Below are positions 51,759 to 63,739 of a stretch of DNA of 64,000 bases, in pieces. The position numbers and the translations under genes were made by a program. The notes below the pieces were generated by a model. The model was not told where the DNA came from. It ran no database searches and worked only from the letters and a program-made list of their open reading frames with translations. The stretch comes from Lunularia cruciata (taxonomy: Eukaryota > Streptophyta > Marchantiopsida > Lunulariales > Lunulariaceae), in NCBI GenBank assembly GCA_948567375.1, contig OX419755.1:63678944-63742943 (forward strand), read 5' to 3'. The first letter of the stretch is position 1. Each line of letters begins with the position of its first letter.

Positions 51759-52513
51759 TGTAATAATCCGAGGACAAGAGAAGAGAGAAAACACAGATTT
51801 CACACTCAACCATCCGATGCCCCAAAGGAGCACCTTCTCTTTATTATATAGACAAAAAGGATCTCCTCAAAGTAAGCTCCACCATAGGATTAGGCACACA
51901 GATAGGTGATATGTCAGCAAGCTCCACCCTTGGATTACTTACTTGGATGGGTAGCATGTCGGTCTTGGTCCTATCTGGTTGGTCAAACAAGCTTTGACTA
52001 GAGGGAATCTTTTAGGGAATCTTCTTATAGGAATCTCAAAATCACATGGATAATGTACCATTGGAAAGATTTTGACAAGATAAAGCAAGGGGGAGGGAAG
52101 GCCAATACTTTTTCCATTGGAGAGGCAAGGGGAGGGGGGGGGGGGATTTGCACATTTTTGAGGCCTAATTCATCCATTTAGGCCTCCAAAATTGCCTTCA
52201 AAGATTTCAGGCATATTTTGGTTTCACTCTATTTGTAGAAGTCCCCTGTTGGTGATACCTCTTTCTGATCTGTTAATTCCATCATGTGTAACATCCTTCT
52301 AGATTTTACCAAACCAATTCTCACCTTTAAATCATATGTCTAGCTATTGGTTCTAAGGTTTTCAAGTCTATTTTGGTTTTTGCACTATTAGTGAAAGTAC
52401 TCTTTTGGTGATACTTATATCTGATCTATTTTGATCGGCATGTATAACATCATTCCAGATATTACCAAATCAAGTTTTGCATCTAGATCATATGGCTAGC
52501 TCTTGGTATTACA
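51759..52513 (+). mobile_element. Solo LTR, family B (TSD ATAGA)
   Basis: 755 bases from TGTAATAATCC to GGTATTACA, flanked by ATAGA at 51754-51758 and 52514-52518, inside the same Copia LTR. It carries an internal tandem duplication of about 150 bases (52205-52357 and 52358-52506). A shorter relative lies inverted at 57933-58408. Confidence 0.88.
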
Positions 52514-53825
52514 ATAGAACACACCAAAAACAAGGTACAAGGTGTGGGAATGACCCTTGTATGAGAACTTAACAAAACAAGAGCATAAACCACTCTTATG
52601 TATACAAAAGCAATCCCTAGAGGGTTGCTTTGCAGGACCCTAATTAGGGCTGTGACCCTCTTTACCCTAAGTATATTTAGCAGAGCTTTTAGAGGAATAT
52701 AACAAAGCCCTAAAAGTAGAGAAGTCACTAAACTAGAGATTAATTAAATCTAACATATTATATCAATCAGTGGAGATTCTTTCTATTTGGATTAAGAACA
52801 CCCTTGCTGAGTTCTAAAGGATCATAGATAGGATCTTAGCAAGATTGGATTTTTCTTGGTGCTATATTGATGATACTTTGGGTCTATAACACTAATGTGG
52901 AGTAGTATGAGAGACATTTGTTGAACATGTTTGAGAGGTTGAGATCTCATGGACTCAAATAACATATTGGAAAGTGTAGATTCTTCCATGAGCAAGTTGA
53001 GTATTTGGGTCACATTATCTATTTGGTGGATTTGGTATTTAGCAAACCAAGGTGGAGGCTATTACACATATTCATTAGTGTAAAAATGTAAGCAAAGTGT
53101 AAACTTTCCTTGGGTTGACAAATTTTTATCACCAATATGTTAGAGGATTTAGTGCCATTGCTAAGGCCTTGACAAATTTGACCAAGCATACACAAGAGTG
53201 GTGTTGGAGAGATGATCAAGAGAGAGATTTTATAGAGGTCAAGGAGGTTGAAATCTACCTCTATTGTCAAGAAGAGACCAATCAAAGGACGACCATTCTA
53301 GGTTCATATTCATTGGAGTAAGTTGGGGGCTTGGAGCAATGTTCACCTAACAAGATGGTGAGTGGAAGGAGTTTGTGGTGGACTATGCAAGTCCCTCCAA
53401 CAATTTAGTGGAGGTGAGGTATAGTTCATATGAAGGAGAGTGCTTGGCAACAATGTGGGTTACACTATTGCCTAAATAGTAGCACATTTATGATATTACC
53501 TCTTTGATAATCCTTCACTCTCATCATTGATCATCAACCATTGGAGTGGTCAATAGAGTCTTAAAAGATTTCAAGGAAGCTTGCAAAATGAGCTTTTATT
53601 TTACAAGAGTATGAATTCATGATTATTCACAAACTTGGAATGGTGAACCATGATGTAGATATGTCAATATAGCAATTGTAGAGCAAGCTTTGGAGGAAGA
53701 TATTCCTATTTGGATCAAGCATATTGTGCAAGAGGACTTGAGTCGTGATTAAAAGTCAATGGTTAATCAAATAGTTTAGGATTTTTATACATGTTCTCAA
53801 ATGTTCTTCCAAAGAGACTACCTTC

Positions 53826-54233
53826 TTATTGAGGTATGCTTTTCAAGATTGAGCTATTGCCAAATAATACCTTTTTGAGATTGAGTTATTGCCAAGAAGT
53901 ACTCCAATGCATAGATCAATATATTGGCTCTCACCAAAGGATCTAGAGGAACTATGAACAATATTGACCAAGTTGTTGGACAAGAATTTCATACAAGAAG
54001 TACATCTCCTTGGGAAGCACCAGTATTCTTCATACCAAAGAAGGATGGAAGACTTTGCTTTTGTATTAACTATCATGGCCTTAAGAAACAAACTTTGAAG
54101 AATGAAAATCCCTTGCCTCAAGAAGAATGCATATCCCTTGACTATTTGGATCAATTAAGCACAGAACAATACTTATGAAATTTGGATTCAAAGTGACATA
54201 TTCCCATTGATAGGAAGGATGTGCAAAAGACTA
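53826..54233 (+). mobile_element. Gypsy-2 reverse-transcriptase relic, first part
   Basis: The plus strand encodes text typical of the N-terminal part of Ty3/Gypsy reverse transcriptase: the IYWLSPKDLEEL and PKKDG words at about 53915-54050 and a DQLS word near 54155. It is cut off at 54233 by the minus-strand relic that follows and appears to resume at 57663. Confidence 0.7.
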
Positions 54234-57200
54234 TCTTTTGCATAAAGTATGGGTGTGTCCCTTTTCTCCATATAAAAAGCACTTTGACTCACTCTTTCCT
54301 CCAAGTAGTATATGTTTGGATCCTATCAACACTCCCTTCAAATTCTATTCTAAACTCTCTTTTCCTCAAATCTATGACCTCAAACCTTTGTGGAACCTTC
54401 CATAGCCTCAACTTCCACTCTTTGTGACTCTCCATGTTCCAAAGATGAGTCTAAACACTCAAACATGCTTTTGGTTGTTCTCATACTCCTCATGCATGAG
54501 ATCTCAACTTTTTAGAAATGAACTCTCTTCACAATATCACTAAATTCTCTCAACTAATTTGTCACAATCCTCTAAATTTTTCACCTCAAAGCATCTTCCC
54601 ATGAAAAATTTCAGATATTTTCATCAAGCCATTTGGCCTAGACACTTTTCTATTCAGCACATATATTTCAAATTTTTTTTGAAACCACTTCACTCACTTT
54701 AAAAACTCATAACTTCTTGCACAAGAATGATCCTTCTTTAATTCTTGAGCCAAAAAGTAGAATCCTAATTTTTGAATGTTCTTGGAATGTTTCAAAGTAT
54801 TGCAACAAAACTTGAAGAAATGATAAACTATGTACAAAATTCTAGAGAACATGGAGTTTGCGGGAATAGTTTACACTACCACTTTCCAGAATGATGGAAC
54901 TAAATCTAATTTGAGATAAAAATTATCTCCTACTTCGTATATTTTCTGATCCATTCTCTCTCTTAAGCAAATCAAAAATATATTTATTTCTATGTCCTTC
55001 ACCTTTCTCTTCCTCGTCTTCTGCACTAACAACTTCAACTTATGCAATCTTACTTCTTCTACTTTAACTTTTGCTTCCATCTTCAACATCACTTTGAACT
55101 TCTCAACTACGTCTCCTACTTGCTCCAATGTATGGTCTTGATTTTGCTCCACTTGCAAGTCTTCATAGTACATCTTTGGTGCATCTTCAAACTCCACTTT
55201 CAATGCTTCCTTCTCCTCCATATATCATGCAAGTTGGGTTTCTACATTGATGACAAGTCCCTGCAATCTCTCTTCTTCTCTAATCCTCCCTGTTAACTCA
55301 TGCTGCCTGGCTTTCTCTAATGCACTTGACTTTAGACTCTCCAATTCTTGTTCTATCATTGCTGCAATTGCTTTTGAGTGTATGACTTTGATATGAGGTT
55401 TGTGAAATTCACCTTTCAACTTCTCAAAAGCTGTCTTTTGCTTACTCAATTTTCCAGCTTGACTTTCAAGCTCACCTCCTTGCTTCTCAAAAGCATTCTG
55501 CAAGTTCTTGAGCCTCTTTTGCCAAAGTACTACATCAACCCAAAGCTCCTTGGCTTGCTTCTCTCCTTAGGTCCTTCTCCTTCAGTTGTACTATCTTTTC
55601 ACTCAATTACTTCACAATGTGCAGTTTATCCTTTACTTCCAAATGATCCTTTGTCAGCTCTTTCTTCTTCTTCTTCTTCTTCTTCTCCTACTTCTTCAAC
55701 TCTAACAACAATGGGCAGACAATCTTTGACAATTACACTACTCCACCAAAATCTCTTGCATCTTCTTGGTTTTTATACTCTACTTCCATCGATGCTTCTT
55801 CAATCGGTGTCTTACCCCAAAGTCTTGATCTTCTCACCTTCAGAGTAACCTCTTCCAAGCTCTCTTCCTCTCCTTCATATTTACTTACTTTACTTGGTCA
55901 TGCAATGGCAGATTGTAGATTCTTTTTTGTTCTTGTTCCTTGTTGGAATACTAACCTCGGCTCTTCTTCTTGGTGCTCTTCTATCTCAACCACATGAAAC
56001 TCTAAACAAGGAATATTTCCCCCTTCCATAAGGTCAATCTCCGCATAGAACTCCTGATCTTCCTCTTTAGCCACTTCCTCTTGCTACTGCTGAACTTTGG
56101 ATTCCCCCTCACTCTCATTGCTTGACTTGTCACTTTGCAATGTGAGTTCTACTTCTTCTTCTTTGCTTGAATTCTATGACTTGTACTTGGCTTCTCCTTC
56201 TAACTCTTCTCCCAATGACAAGTCTTGCAAAACTACCTTGTGCCTTGGGTACAATCTCCTTGTCTTTCATGGCTATATTGGTGACACCAATTCTTTGGGT
56301 TGATTCTGCTTCTTTGTCTTAAGGATGGTCACCTCCACTCTCTTCTGCTGTCCTATTGTGGCAAAGTGGTCATTGCTACTTCAGATTTGGTGGACATATT
56401 GCTACTCTTGTACATTTGCATCTCTTTGCAAATTTAGGTGATAATAAGACACCATCTTCTATCTTTCAGCTGCACTCAGCAAGTTCAATCCAAGCTAAAA
56501 GTGCAATGCAAATGGCACAAAGTAATGCAATAGTTCTAGATTATTTGCCTTGTTCATTGATGAAAGCACTTTGCCCAATTTACCCTTTCTCTTGCAAACA
56601 TTTGATAGAAGAATACCGCCTAGTGCTTCATTATGTAAGTAGTGTTCTCTAGCTTGAAGATTTCCATCATTGCCCTCACAATGCTTTACTTTATCAGGTG
56701 TCAATATGTATCCACTTTGTAGCCATTCTTTGTATGCGGAGCAATGAAGAAGTTTTTCACTTTTGCAGTCTCTTTTGCAGACTCTCCCTTCCCATAGAAC
56801 ATGACTTTGGACTCCTCACGAGCATCTTTCCCTAAGACTAATCTCCAATCCGACTCTATCCATTGAGCTGGATTGCCTCTCTTTCCCTCTTCTTTAGGAT
56901 CCTCCTCACAATTACTTGTAGCTATTTTTGCCATGAAACTTGGAAAACTCAAGTTCTAGTTCTTGGCCAAAAAGGTGATCTGAAGTCTAATCAAGACTTT
57001 GATCCTTGCTACAACATCTAACCTCCAAATTGCAGGATTCATCATTGCAAGTGAGGGAGTCTTCTTTCCACCACTCATTGGCATCATGCGATCTCTAACT
57101 CTTCATCTCTTGAAAAATATCCCTTCCCTTGGACACAAAATCCTCACTCCCTCAAGATTATTGAAAATCAAACTCTCAGCTGGATTTGTAATATGCATTC

Positions 57201-57662
57201 CTTTAGAGTGACTACTTAGAGGTACAAGATACTTGCATGCTATTTCAAAAATCCCTTGACAAAGTCTCAAGTTTATAGTTTATTATTGCACGGTCATTCC
57301 TCAATCACTCTTTACTTGATGATTACTCATTTTGCATGTGTTCCTCTTGTCACTATCAATTTTATCTCCCTCATGACCTAGCCATTTTCTTGATTTTATG
57401 TTCTTGATTGGCACATCCAAAGGAAAGTTGTTACTCTTTCTTCACATTGGGTTGATCCCCTCGAGCAAAGTCTCCTTACTCTGGATTTCTCTCCTGACAA
57501 GTCCGATCTAAGTTCTTGTTCTCCACACACAAAGTAAGCATCTTTGAGTCTAACCCAAAGATACAATTCTCCTTCTTTCTTTGCTATTTGGGTTCAATCT
57601 AACTTCAACTATAGACTTCTTCTTCGTTAAAATATATAGAACCAGAAAATGTCGGTACCACA
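54234..57662 (-). mobile_element. Gypsy-3 relic, minus strand, with a coiled-coil reading frame
   Basis: The minus strand starts with an LTR-like TGTGGTACC at 57662 (family A related, diverged), then an N-terminal gag-like frame (about 56950-56490), a Ser/Glu-rich region, a Lys/Glu/Gln-rich coiled-coil section (about 55503-54871) and a gag end with a zinc-knuckle-like word near 54255. The last 650 bases have a relative at 62284-62945. It sits inside Gypsy-2. Several breaks; old. The coiled-coil frame is unusual for a plain gag and could be an extra element gene. Confidence 0.5.
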
Positions 57663-59640
57663 ATAGCAACCCTTACAATAATAGCCTCCTTGAAGTGTAA
57701 CTTATGGAAAAAGGAGGTTATCTTCTTCTTGGATCATAAGGTCTCATCAAAGGGGATCAAGATGGAAGAAGAGAAAATCAAGATCATTACCAATTGGTAT
57801 ACTCCTATAGATGCCTCAAAGTTTAGGTATTTAATGGATCGGTGATTTTTTATCAATGGTTCATGCACTATCATGCTCATGTGGCAATACAATTGGTAAA
57901 TCTCTTTGAGAAGATATCAAGCTTTTAGTAGATGTAATACCAATAGCTAGACATATTATCTAGAAGTGAAAATTGGCTTGGTAAAGCTAATTTTGGAGGC
58001 CTAAATGGATGAATTAGGCCTAAAAAATGGACATTTGCTATCCTTGAGAGCGGAAAGGCTTGCTTTCTCCCCCCACTATTTGTCTCACCAAGAATTTTCT
58101 AATGATATCTCACCCATGTGATTTTGAGCTTCTTATCAGAAGATTCCCTAAAGATTCCCTTTGGTCAAACATATCTGACCAACCAGATAGGACAAGGATT
58201 GACATGCCACCCATCCATACAAATAATCTAAGGGTGAAGCTCATTGCAATGTCACCAATCCATATATTTGATCCAAGGGTGGAGTTTCCTTTGAGGAGAT
58301 CCTCTTTGCTACATAATAAAGACATGGTGATCCTTTGGGGCATTGGAGTATTGAGTTTGAAACTTTTGTGTTTCTCTTGGGAGCTTCTTCTGTTCTTGGA
58401 GTATTATAATAGACCACCAAGCACAAAAAAACATTCAAAGAATTTAAGCAAATGGTGTATCCAAGACCCATCATCCAACCATATGATCCGCAACTATTTT
58501 GTGTGGTTGATTTGATGCTTCTAACTTTGCAAATGGAGCTATGTTGCAACAAGAACTTGCATATAGATTACATCTCATTGCCTTTGTATCTTGCCAACTA
58601 AACATAATAGAAAGGAATTACTTTACACGGGATCAAGTACAATCAGCAATGATGTATACCACAAAGGTACGATGACATTATCTCCTAAGGAAACAAGTGA
58701 TCATGCAAAGCAATTACAAAACTTTGTGTAGACCTTACGTTTGGAGCACATGAAGAATCTATATCATTGGTAGGAGAAACAACTACAGTTTTTAGATTTC
58801 AACTTTGAGTACAAACTTGGCAAGTTCCATGCCATTCTTGATGCCCTATCACAATGACCTAATTTGAAGATTCTTCCTAAATCTCCCATTATAGTAGCAA
58901 AAAATATGCTATCAATTGACTCCAAGGTTCATAGGGTTCAAGATTGCTATACAACAAGACACCTTCTTTTAGATTGCACAAAAATGTCTTGTAGTACACA
59001 ATAAGGAACACAACACTTTTTCCTTCAAGGAGTGCTTTTTATTTTGTGAGAACCAGATCTATATTCCAGCTATAGGTGATCTTTGACTTGTGTGGCTTCA
59101 AGAGGCCCAAAACTTATCAATCACTAGACACTTGGATGTGGGAAAAATATTGAGTACCCTCTAACATCAATGGTGGTGGCCAAAGGTGACATGAGAAGTT
59201 CAAGAGTTTATTTGATCTTGTTAGTTATCAATGTAACAAGGTCAACAACCAAAAATTGAGTAGACTATTTCAACCACTTCACATTCCATTTGCTGATAGG
59301 AACATGTTAATCTCAACCTCATTACATCTTTGCCCAAGATAGATCAAGGTCATACCCCTATTTTCGTGTTTGTTAATAAACTTAGCAAGCAAATTTACTT
59401 GGCACCTACCATGGATATAGTAGATCCTCCCAAGATAACCAAGATTTACTTTAACACTATTTTCAAGAACCATGATAGGATATGAGAACTATCATCTCCT
59501 ACTATGATCCTCAATTTATTAATAAATTTTGGCAAGCACTCTTCAAGCTACTTTGCACCAAGCTTGCCTGTAGGCGGCTTATCATATTCAAATTGATGGG
59601 CATGCCAAACATGCAAATCATAAAAGCTCACACTTTTCAA
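57663..59640 (+). mobile_element. Gypsy-2 relic, second part (RT end, RNase H, integrase)
   Basis: Reverse transcriptase connection text (SSKGI word near 57745) is followed after a nested solo LTR by RNase H (about 58420-58860, ending in a DALSQ-like word) and integrase (about 58870-59630, with DPQFINKFW text near 59500). Ty3/Gypsy order is clear. No 3' LTR is seen directly after it. Several breaks. Confidence 0.7.
57933..58408 (-). mobile_element. Solo LTR, family B, inverted (TSD GTAGA/ATAGA)
   Basis: 476 bases whose reverse complement aligns with the LTR at 51759-52513, opening with TGTAATACC on the plus strand. Flanked by GTAGA (57928-57932) and ATAGA (58409-58413), a target duplication with one difference. 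Shorter than its relative, lacking most of the duplicated section. It splits Gypsy-2 between RT and RNase H. Confidence 0.72.
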
Positions 59641-59848
59641 TGAGTGCTGAAGTCAAACTCTCCCGAAACTCTTCTTGCCTATCTCTCCTCTCTCTCTCTT
59701 TTGCTAGTTTGACTCACATCATGTAAGTGTTGCATCCTCAAAGAAATTTGGTAATAATTAGGCCCACTCATTCTTCCTCCTCTCATTGTTTCTTATGCAA
59801 GCTCTCTTGAAGTCTCTAAAAAAATCCTCCACATCTTCTCCATCCTTG
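59641..59848 (-). mobile_element. Gag core fragment
   Basis: The minus strand encodes a KDGEDVEDFFRDF-like word and basic text typical of the retrotransposon gag core. A short fossil at the left edge of the family A LTR. Confidence 0.4.
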
Positions 59849-61737
59849 TGTGGTACCCACATTTTTCATTTTGGATGAGTTTTGAAGAAGAAGTGCCTTG
59901 TTGAAACCAAATTGAAACCAAATGGAAAAGAAATGAGTGGAAACTTGTGTTTTGATCAGACCCGAGGAAGTCAACTTCATGTAATAAGAAGAAGGATTTG
60001 GATTGGATCAGACCCGAACAAGCTTACTTCGTGTCAGAGAAGGAAAAAACTCGGATCAGGCGTTGAAGGAGAGCAGATCCGAAGGAGGAATAAAGGTTAC
60101 AAGTCAAGAATATTGCGGGGGCCATATCTCAGTGACCACAAGTCCAAATCAAGCATGTTATATCTCGTTGGAAGCGTCTTGTTTAGGGCTTTCCATTGCC
60201 ACCAAAATCGTTGAGTTTGGAGGTTTGTACAAGAAGTAACAAGTATTTGAAGTTCTGGAGTAGATGTACTTCGGGTTGAGGTTCTTCGGGTCAATGGGAT
60301 TTCGGGTTTAGATGACTTCGGGTCTAAAGACTTCGCCTCAAGATAAATATGATTCAACCCGAGGTAGTCGGACCTCGGAGTGCAGTGAAGATGACTTCAA
60401 GAATCTTGGTAGAGGCATTAGAGGAAGTTAGAGTAGGGAAAATAAGTTAATTAGAATACTCATGACTTCAATTTTAGTTCAGATTGAAGATGGAATAAAA
60501 ATTGAAGGAGAAATAACAATAGTGAGTGAATCCAAAGTGCAAGATCAGATAGTAAATGTCTTTGTGTCAATAACATGAGTGATTAGGGGAAAGTGAGTTA
60601 CAAATTGAAAGCGTAAATAATGTACTCATGCTTTCAATTACAATTCTTGATGAGTATATAGTAGAATTAGCAAAGGAATTGATAGTAGCTAAACCTGAAG
60701 TAAGAGAGATAGGAGTGCAAGTGTCTTCGGATTTGACATTTGACATTTTAGAGAAGAGTGGGTTGGGAGATAGAGATTTAGATGGATTACCTATGATGGG
60801 AATTGTAGATCAGGAAAGAAAACTATTAGATTTGGTAGAGGAAGTGGGAATTATGAAACTCGAGGACATAGCAATATGAAGTAAAGTTACTTCGGGTTTG
60901 GGTTTGAAAGCCAAAGAAGAAGTAGACATCGGATTGGATTAGTAACCAATTGGAGATTTGAATAGGCAGATATGAAGAGGTGCATTGTCATTTTGGATCT
61001 GTAGGTTTGTACAATCATTAGGAAGAGGTACATTAGGAAGATAACTGTCAATTGCTTCACTATTTAAGAGTGGCATTTGTAGTCTTATGTTGTTTAGTGC
61101 TCATAATTTTGAGAATAGATAAAGCAAAGTGCTGTGAAGTAGTGCTCGTCGCTTAAGCTTGATTCTGAGTATCAGCTTTGTAATTGTGTTTGTGAGTGTG
61201 TGGAGAAATTCGAAGTGTGAGTCAGAGTGCTTGTTGGATTTTGGATTCCGCAGCCTTGATCTTCATTCTGTGTGTTTGATCCTGAGTGAAGTGCAATCAA
61301 AGCAATGCCTTGACAGATCTGAGAGGAATTGTAGTGTTGGTAGTATTCTGCATTTGTGAGTGTAGTGCGATGTTGATGTGAAGCAATTTTGATTGAGGAA
61401 GTTGTGCCTTCAGTGGAGGGGTGGAACACAATTATGAGGCGAAGTCGTTTTGCAATGAAGTGCCATTTTTGGGAGAGCCTGAATCATCACAATCGAGATT
61501 GTTTGGAAAGAATTAATGGAGTTGTGATTAAGGAGTGCTAATTTGTGACAAGACTACGAGTCAGTGCTTGTTACTCTCTTCTGGGTGTGGTTTCTACCTG
61601 AGAGATTAAAGACGAAACCAAGAAGAACTGCAATTGTTACTTTAACTTCGTATTTGACCAATTCTGACTCGTATCTCTATGAGAACAGACTTTACTTACC
61701 AGATTACCGCAAAAGTGATATTTGCCGGGTTGTCACA
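59849..61737 (+). mobile_element. LTR, family A, probably solo
   Basis: 1889 bases from TGTGGTACCC to TTGTCACA, closely matching 49666-51571 along its length. Flanks are CCTTG and GCTTG (59844-59848, 61738-61742), four of five bases alike, so a solo LTR with one changed duplication base is likely. No purine tract precedes it and no primer-binding site follows it. It has several TTCGGGT words at 60240-60330. Confidence 0.75.
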
Positions 61738-62945
61738 GCTTGCTAAAGAAAATTGGAAGTTTCCCTATCTTAGCTCATCACTACCTTTCTTCTTTCTCTC
61801 AATCTTTTCTTTTCTTTCCTTTCCTCTCACTTTATAATTACTAGAGTATATACATCACTAACACCATTTGAGAGTAATCCACCTGAGGGAACACAAAAGG
61901 TTCAGGTTGCTCCAAGATTTCTATAGCAACATCAAATCCTAGAGTGAATATTAATTGACCCTCATGCATTGTTTATCCATAATTTGAAAGATTATCTCCA
62001 TTATTAATCATGAGAAATAATTGATAAAGGTGGTACTGTTTCTATAGATGTACTAAGATTCTCTCCAAGATCTTTCACCAAAGTCTCTAAAAGAGCTATT
62101 ACTTCACTACACTCATGTCTTTTTGGAAGTCCTTCCACTCCACAAACCTCACCCAAATCTTTGGTCTTAGATCTCCTCCCTCCCAATCTTGGTGAAGAAG
62201 GTACAACATCCAAACCAAAGTCAAGTAAGCCTCTCCTTTCTCTCAATCTCTTGCTCTCAAAAGTCAATGGACATGAACTTGCCTTATGTCCCTTCTCTCT
62301 ACATAAAAAGTACTTAGACCTACTCTTTCTTCCAAGTAGTGTATGTTTTTGGATCCTCTCAACAATCTCTTCAAATTTTATTCTAATTCTCTTTTCCTCA
62401 AATCCACACCTTAAATCATCTCAAATCCTTAAGGAACCTTGCATAGCCTCAACAACCATTCTTGGTGACTCTTCATGTTCCCAAAGATGAGTATGAACAC
62501 TCAAATATGTTTTTTGTTGCTCTCACGCTCCTCATGCATGAGATCTCAACTCTACAGAATTGACCCCTCTTCACAATGTAACTAAATTCTCTCAACTTGT
62601 ATGTCATAGTCTTTAGAAATTTTTTCATAGTTGATAACAACTTTAGGGTGTCCTCCCTTGCAAAATGACAGATATTTTCATCAATCCATCTGGCCTAGGC
62701 ACCTTTCATTCAACACACATATTTCAGATTTGGTATGAAACCACTCCCCTCACTTCAAAAACTCATAACTTATTGTGCAAGAATATTCTCTCTCTAATTC
62801 TTGAGCCAAAAAGTAAAATGTTATTCATTGAATGTTCTTGGAAAGTTTAAAAGCAATCCAATCAAAATTAAAGAAATGGTAAACTTTTTATAAAATTGTA
62901 GAGAGCATGCCGTTTGCAAGAACAATTTACCCTATCACCTTCCAA
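61738..62945 (-). mobile_element. Gypsy gag / zinc-knuckle relic
   Basis: The minus strand at about 62330-62000 encodes a zinc-knuckle-like REKGHKASSC word followed by a basic, Arg-rich frame and a protease-proximal stretch. 62284-62945 aligns by eye with 54234-54890 of Gypsy-3. Several breaks. Confidence 0.55.
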
Positions 62946-63739
62946 AAAATCTTGTTCAATGCATGTAACAGCCCTGATAATAATCTCAAGTGTCCCACCT
63001 AACATATAATCCAAACTATGCTCTTTGAAAATCTCAATTCCAAATCTAAAACTTGAGGTTTTGCCCAAAATCACCATAATCCCCAAAATGTACAATCCAC
63101 CTCACACAATCTCTCTAAATCGTCTCACATGTACAAGATGTACAAAAATCACCTCAAAGATATCATAATGAACTATAGGGTACAAAAATAGGTCTTGGTT
63201 CTCTAACATAAGTTTAGCACTCTCCTCTCTTCATGTTCTCTCCAAGTGAGCTCTCATAGCCTCCTTCTATCTAATATACAATTGTATGTAGAACATTAGC
63301 TTGCCTTTTAAAGAGATACTGACAATAGAACCAAAAATGTGAGTTGGCTTATCTCTCACTCAAAGTGAATCCCAAATAGCTATTATAGTAGCACACCATG
63401 GACTAAGAAAGCAAGGAATCCAAACTCTATCATACTCCTCCAAGGCTAACATTCCAAGACTCAAACCATTGCTCACTAAAGAACTCAATGAGAGAGGGAT
63501 AGTTGCAAATGAAAGGATGATAAGTACCAAGTCAATACACTAGAACCCAAAATGGTGGTGCTTATCTTTTCCACTTCCTCTAAAGTAAGGTTCCCTGTAT
63601 CTTAGTTATGACTAACTTTAGCTAATCATGACTAATATAGAACCATCCTTTATCTTTATAAAAATAATATCTCTCATTACCTATAATCCTAAACTAAATA
63701 TCACAAAAACATATGCATGCACAAATGGATGTTATATTT
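62946..63739. other. AT-rich stretch, probably retroelement non-coding sequence
   Basis: No frame of note. It lies downstream (minus strand) of the integrase end at 63740-64000, so it may be 3' untranslated or LTR sequence of that element. Confidence 0.35.

Larger units (their letters stand above)
45399..52755 (-). mobile_element. Copia LTR retrotransposon, minus strand (TSD TATTA)
   Basis: Flanked by TATTA on both sides (45394-45398 and 52756-52760). The LTR at 45399-45867 is 469 bases; the other LTR begins at 49623 and ends at 52755 and is interrupted by two solo LTRs, leaving about 462 bases of its own. On the minus strand: gag with a zinc-knuckle region (49675-48656), protease, gag-pre-integrase (about 48517-48000, WHLRLGH motif), part of integrase, reverse transcriptase (YVDD at about 46830), then RNase H (46198-45968, ending in the KHIEIR text). 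A purine-rich tract precedes the 3' LTR. The LTR pair differs by roughly 7-10 percent by eye, so it is middle-aged and far better kept than Gypsy-1. Broken, with several breaks. Confidence 0.9.
44689..53825 (+). mobile_element. Second Gypsy-1 relic, plus strand, split by a Copia insertion
   Basis: 44689-45398 continues directly into 52756-53825 once the Copia element between them is left out; the joined order matches 19430-21050 of the first Gypsy-1 copy. Parts seen: spacer, reverse transcriptase, RNase H start (NFYHQY and EWCW words near 53120-53210). It must be older than the Copia insertion. Decayed, with several breaks. Confidence 0.72.

Noticed and set aside
49666-61737. Family A LTRs at 49666 and 59849 as the two ends of one 12-kb element
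   Set aside because: The left copy has its own perfect TCTAT duplication and the Copia LTR rejoins across it, so it is a solo LTR. The sequence between is a patchwork of several elements.
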